Assembly (NCBI GenBank): GCA_030152605.1
Contig: JASLJB010000035.1
Span: 1-7,177, forward strand
Length of the DNA stretch: 7,177 nt
Direction of reading: 5' to 3'
Source of the DNA: Acinetobacter sp.
GTDB lineage: Bacteria > Pseudomonadota > Gammaproteobacteria > Pseudomonadales > Moraxellaceae
Shown here one piece after another: positions 5,229 to 7,177 of the stretch. The notes below the pieces were generated by a model. It had not been told where the DNA came from, searched no databases, and saw nothing but the letters and a program-made list of their open reading frames with translations. Each line of letters starts with the position of its first letter. Position 1 is the stretch's first letter. The position numbers and the translations under genes were made by a program.

Positions 5229-5972
5229 ATGCCCATGATTGAAATACAAAAAGTCTCAAAATGGTATGGGGATTTTCAAGTCTTGGATGACTGTAGTACC
5301 GCGATCAATCAAGGTGAAGTTGTGGTGGTCTGTGGGCCATCAGGCTCGGGGAAATCGACCTTAATCAAAACTGTAAATGCACTTGAACCCTTTCAGGAAG
5401 GCAATATCGTTGTTGATGGGACTGCACTCAAAGACTCAAAAACAGATTTAGCTAAATTTCGCTCTCGCGTCGGCATGGTCTTTCAACATTTCGAGTTGTT
5501 TCCACACATGACCGTATTGGATAATCTCACGATTGGACAAATTAAGGTCCTCAAGCGTTCCAGCTCAGATGCCAAGAAAAAAGCATTGCAGTTTTTAGAT
5601 CGCGTAGGTTTATCTGCGCACAAAGATAAATTTCCGGGTCAACTTTCCGGTGGACAACAGCAACGCGTTGCGATCGCACGCGGCTTATGCATGGATCCGG
5701 TGTGCATGTTATTTGATGAACCCACATCAGCACTTGATCCCGAAATGGTGGGTGAGGTACTTGAAGTCATGAGCCAATTGGCCAAAGAAGGCATGACCAT
5801 GATGTGTGTTACCCATGAAATGGGCTTTGCACGTAAAGTATCTGACCGCGTCATCTTTATGGATCAAGGTAAAATTTTAGAAGATTGTTCTACACATGAG
5901 TTCTTTGACAATTTAACTGCCCGTCATGAACGTACTCAATTGTTCTTAGAAAAAATTTCAATCATGCATTAA
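5229..5972 (+). CDS. gltL: Glutamate/aspartate ABC transporter, ATP-binding subunit GltL
   Basis: This is the cytoplasmic ATPase that drives the GltJK channel as a homodimer. It has 247 residues, and all nucleotide-binding motifs are intact. These are Walker A GPSGSGKST (36-44), Q-loop Gln86 in FQHFELFPHMTV, signature LSGGQQQR (139-146), Walker B MLFDEP (160-165), D-loop SALD (167-170) and the switch histidine His196 in THEMGFARKV. The KWYGDFQVLDDCST N-terminus and KTDLAKFRSRVGMVFQHFEL are near-identical in pattern to E. coli GltL. Two starts are possible. The ATG at 5229 has GGAG 7 nt upstream. The ATG at 5235 (MIEIQ) matches the E. coli N-terminus better but has a less ideal site. It is the last gene of the operon and is followed directly by a terminator. 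Confidence 0.96.
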   Translation: MPMIEIQKVSKWYGDFQVLDDCSTAINQGEVVVVCGPSGSGKSTLIKTVNALEPFQEGNIVVDGTALKDSKTDLAKFRSRVGMVFQHFELFPHMTVLDNLTIGQIKVLKRSSSDAKKKALQFLDRVGLSAHKDKFPGQLSGGQQQRVAIARGLCMDPVCMLFDEPTSALDPEMVGEVLEVMSQLAKEGMTMMCVTHEMGFARKVSDRVIFMDQGKILEDCSTHEFFDNLTARHERTQLFLEKISIMH

Positions 5973-5977
5973 TTTCC

Positions 5978-6012
5978 GCCCACCGACTAAACTGTAGTGG
6001 TCGTCGGTGGGC
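5978..6012 (+). terminator. Terminator of the gltIJKL operon
   Basis: A perfect, GC-rich 10-bp stem (GCCCACCGAC at 5978-5987 with GTCGGTGGGC at 6003-6012) with a 15-nt loop starts 5 nt after the gltL stop. The following ATCTCTTGTTTC is only moderately T-rich, so termination may be incomplete. No other gene points into it from the right. Confidence 0.75.
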
Positions 6013-6225
6013 ATCTCTTGTTTCAACAACATAAATATCATAGCAACATCCAATTTCTTTCGCGCTTGCAACTTCAAACAATATCCACCTATCAGAAAAA
6101 ATCAAACTGTCACCCAAGTTTCAGATGTTTGGCTGAATGACATTATTTAAGCCATTAATTTTTATTACTTATTTTACATCACTTATAAAATATTATTTTC
6201 GGCAAAGAATATAAGACTTCTATGT
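6013..6225 (+). other. AT-rich spacer upstream of the transglycosylase gene
   Basis: About 210 bp without a gene. The part near 6140-6200 is very AT-rich and includes overlapping -10-like sequences (TATAAAAT at 6184-6191 region, TATAAG near 6211). No paired -35 was found, so no single promoter can be called. A weak TTCAG/CTGAA hairpin lies around 6121-6136. An ATG at 6222 opens only nine codons and is not in frame with the gene downstream. Confidence 0.4.
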
Positions 6226-6999
6226 TTGCTCAACATTCTCACACTTACTAACATAAGTTCCCGACACTGTTTGCTGTGGTTGATTGCATTGCCTATTTCT
6301 AAAAAAACCTTTTTCGACTCATATTTGGCTCTATTTAAGCACAGTAGATTGCACCAACTTGGTGGTATTTTCATCCTGTGCCAATCCCTCGTCGCTTGTT
6401 CTACTTCCCCAAGTTCAGCACCTCAACAGCCGCCTCTTACCCAACATCCAACCATGCGTCCTCATCAAAACTTGTTTCGCATCACCCAACTCAGCACTGC
6501 ATTACAAAGTGCTTATGCTGTACCCGCACATATTGCGCGACGACTTTCCCCACTGATCATCCAAAGCGCAGATCTTCATGGGATCTCGCCGTATCTTTTA
6601 GCCGCCGTTATTCACCAAGAGTCAAGTTATCAAAGTCAAGCCACATCACCAGCAGGCGCGATTGGTCTCACCCAGGTCATCCCAAAATATTGGAAAAGCC
6701 AATGTCCCGGCAATCTTTACGATGAGACACTAAATATTCAATGTGGTACACGTATTTTGTCAACCTACAAAAAAACTGCTGGCAACTGGCCGAAAACATT
6801 GGCTTATTATAATGTTGGACCTACGGGCTATCACTCAAATACGAGAATGAGAAAACAAGGTGAAAAATATGCACGCTCTGTTGAACAACATCATCAAAGT
6901 CTAATCAATAGCATAGAGTTTCAACCTCTATCTGAACAGCAAGTAGTAAATCTAGCGTTACCGCAGCACTCAACTGAGTTTGAAGATCAACCGCCATAA
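6226..6999 (+). CDS. Lipoprotein lytic transglycosylase, SLT domain
   Basis: This is a predicted murein lytic transglycosylase that cleaves the MurNAc-GlcNAc bond in peptidoglycan with 1,6-anhydro product formation. The SLT (Slt70 C-terminal) domain spans about residues 105-220. It shows LLAAVIHQESSYQSQATSP with catalytic Glu132, AIGLTQVIP (the GLMQ-type motif at 147-150), LNIQCGTRIL and LAYYNVGPTGY (AYNxG-type motif). A lipobox SLVAC (lipidated Cys58 in this numbering, followed by Ser) predicts outer-membrane anchoring after a hydrophobic segment, LGGIFILCQSLVA. The start is uncertain. The open frame begins at TTG 6226, but this gives an unusually long 57-residue leader. TTG at 6325 would give a normal 24-residue lipoprotein signal with Lys and Arg in its n-region. 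No in-frame ATG precedes the lipobox and no strong ribosome-binding site is seen. It is convergent with the rRNA operon; the specific family member (MltC/EmtA-like or other) is not assigned. Confidence 0.85.
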   Translation: MLNILTLTNISSRHCLLWLIALPISKKTFFDSYLALFKHSRLHQLGGIFILCQSLVACSTSPSSAPQQPPLTQHPTMRPHQNLFRITQLSTALQSAYAVPAHIARRLSPLIIQSADLHGISPYLLAAVIHQESSYQSQATSPAGAIGLTQVIPKYWKSQCPGNLYDETLNIQCGTRILSTYKKTAGNWPKTLAYYNVGPTGYHSNTRMRKQGEKYARSVEQHHQSLINSIEFQPLSEQQVVNLALPQHSTEFEDQPP

Positions 7000-7000
7000 A

Positions 7001-7029
7001 CCCAAACCTCCCCCACCCACACAAATCCC
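7001..7029. other. G-free C-rich tract after the transglycosylase stop
   Basis: This 29-nt stretch has 18 C and no G on the plus strand, in runs of C3, C2, C5, C3 and C3. On the minus strand it is a near-canonical G-quadruplex motif (one loop of 8 nt). On the plus strand it would give an unstructured C-rich RNA of the kind Rho prefers. It lies between the stop of the transglycosylase gene and the shared terminator. Confidence 0.4.
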
Positions 7030-7038
7030 ACGCATAAA

Positions 7039-7071
7039 AAAATCCCCCGACTACGCAAGTCGGGGGATTTT
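7039..7071 (-). terminator. Terminator of the rRNA operon, probably bidirectional
   Basis: A perfect 14-bp stem (7039-7052 with 7058-7071) with a 5-nt loop contains five consecutive C-G pairs. On the minus strand it starts about 10 nt after the 5S rRNA end and leads into TTTTTTTATG, an excellent intrinsic terminator. On the plus strand the T tract is shorter (ATTTTCG), but the hairpin should also stop transcripts of the convergent transglycosylase gene. Confidence 0.9.
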
Positions 7072-7080
7072 CGAATAATG

Positions 7081-7177
7081 AGCTGGCGATGACTTACTCT
7101 CACATGGGTAACCCCACACTACCATCAGCGCGAAGAGGTTTCACTTCTGAGTTCGGGAAGGGATCAGGTGGTTCACT
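7081..7177 (-). rRNA. rrf: 5S ribosomal RNA, 3' part
   Basis: The complement reads as 5S rRNA from its interior to its 3' end. It includes CCACCTGATCCCTTCCCGAA, CTCAGAAGTGAAACCTCTTC, GCGCTGATGGTAGTGTGGGG, and the terminal helix strand TCGCCAGC near 7082-7089. About 97 nt of an expected 115 or so are present; the 5' end lies past the right edge. The orientation implies that 16S and 23S genes lie further right and that the operon is transcribed into this window. The exact 3' end is uncertain by a few bases. Confidence 0.93.

Noticed and set aside
1..7177. Mobile elements, CRISPR arrays, tRNA genes, toxin-antitoxin or defence genes
   Set aside because: No transposase or integrase-like frame, no regularly spaced repeats, no cloverleaf and no unassigned gene pair were seen. 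All substantial ORFs are accounted for by known housekeeping or transport families.

Overview
The window looks like an Acinetobacter chromosome or a close relative (Moraxellaceae). It is AT-rich, the RpoN, HPF and 5S rRNA sequences have a gammaproteobacterial character, rpoN-hpf is followed by a BolA-type gene rather than ptsN, and the 5S rRNA matches what I recall for Acinetobacter. The genus call is an inference from recognition, not from a search.

Left part, minus strand (1-2130): rpoN (sigma-54), then hpf (short ribosome hibernation factor) with a clear intrinsic terminator, then the first 12 codons of a probable BolA-family gene (ibaG type) that runs off the left edge. rpoN and hpf are separated by a 169-bp leader with small hairpins.

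Centre: a 507-bp divergent intergenic region (2131-2637) separates rpoN from a plus-strand operon. It holds a good sigma-54-type -24/-12 element in front of rpoN itself, an overlapping sigma-70-type extended -10, and two similar TTCACA/TGTGAA inverted repeats.

Plus-strand operon (2638-5972): gltI-gltJ-gltK-gltL, a complete glutamate/aspartate ABC importer with periplasmic binding protein, two permeases and an ATPase. A long imperfect stem-loop lies between gltI and gltJ, where differential expression of the binding protein is often set. gltJ-gltK-gltL are tightly packed, and a strong hairpin ends the operon.

Right part: a plus-strand lipoprotein lytic transglycosylase (SLT domain) with an uncertain non-ATG start, convergent with the 3' end of a minus-strand rRNA operon (partial 5S rRNA). 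Between them are a perfect 14-bp terminator hairpin and a G-free C-rich tract.

No undescribed multigene system is visible. All protein genes belong to known families. The observations worth following up are regulatory: possible sigma-54 autoregulation of rpoN, the paired inverted repeats upstream of the glt operon, and the gltI-gltJ hairpin.
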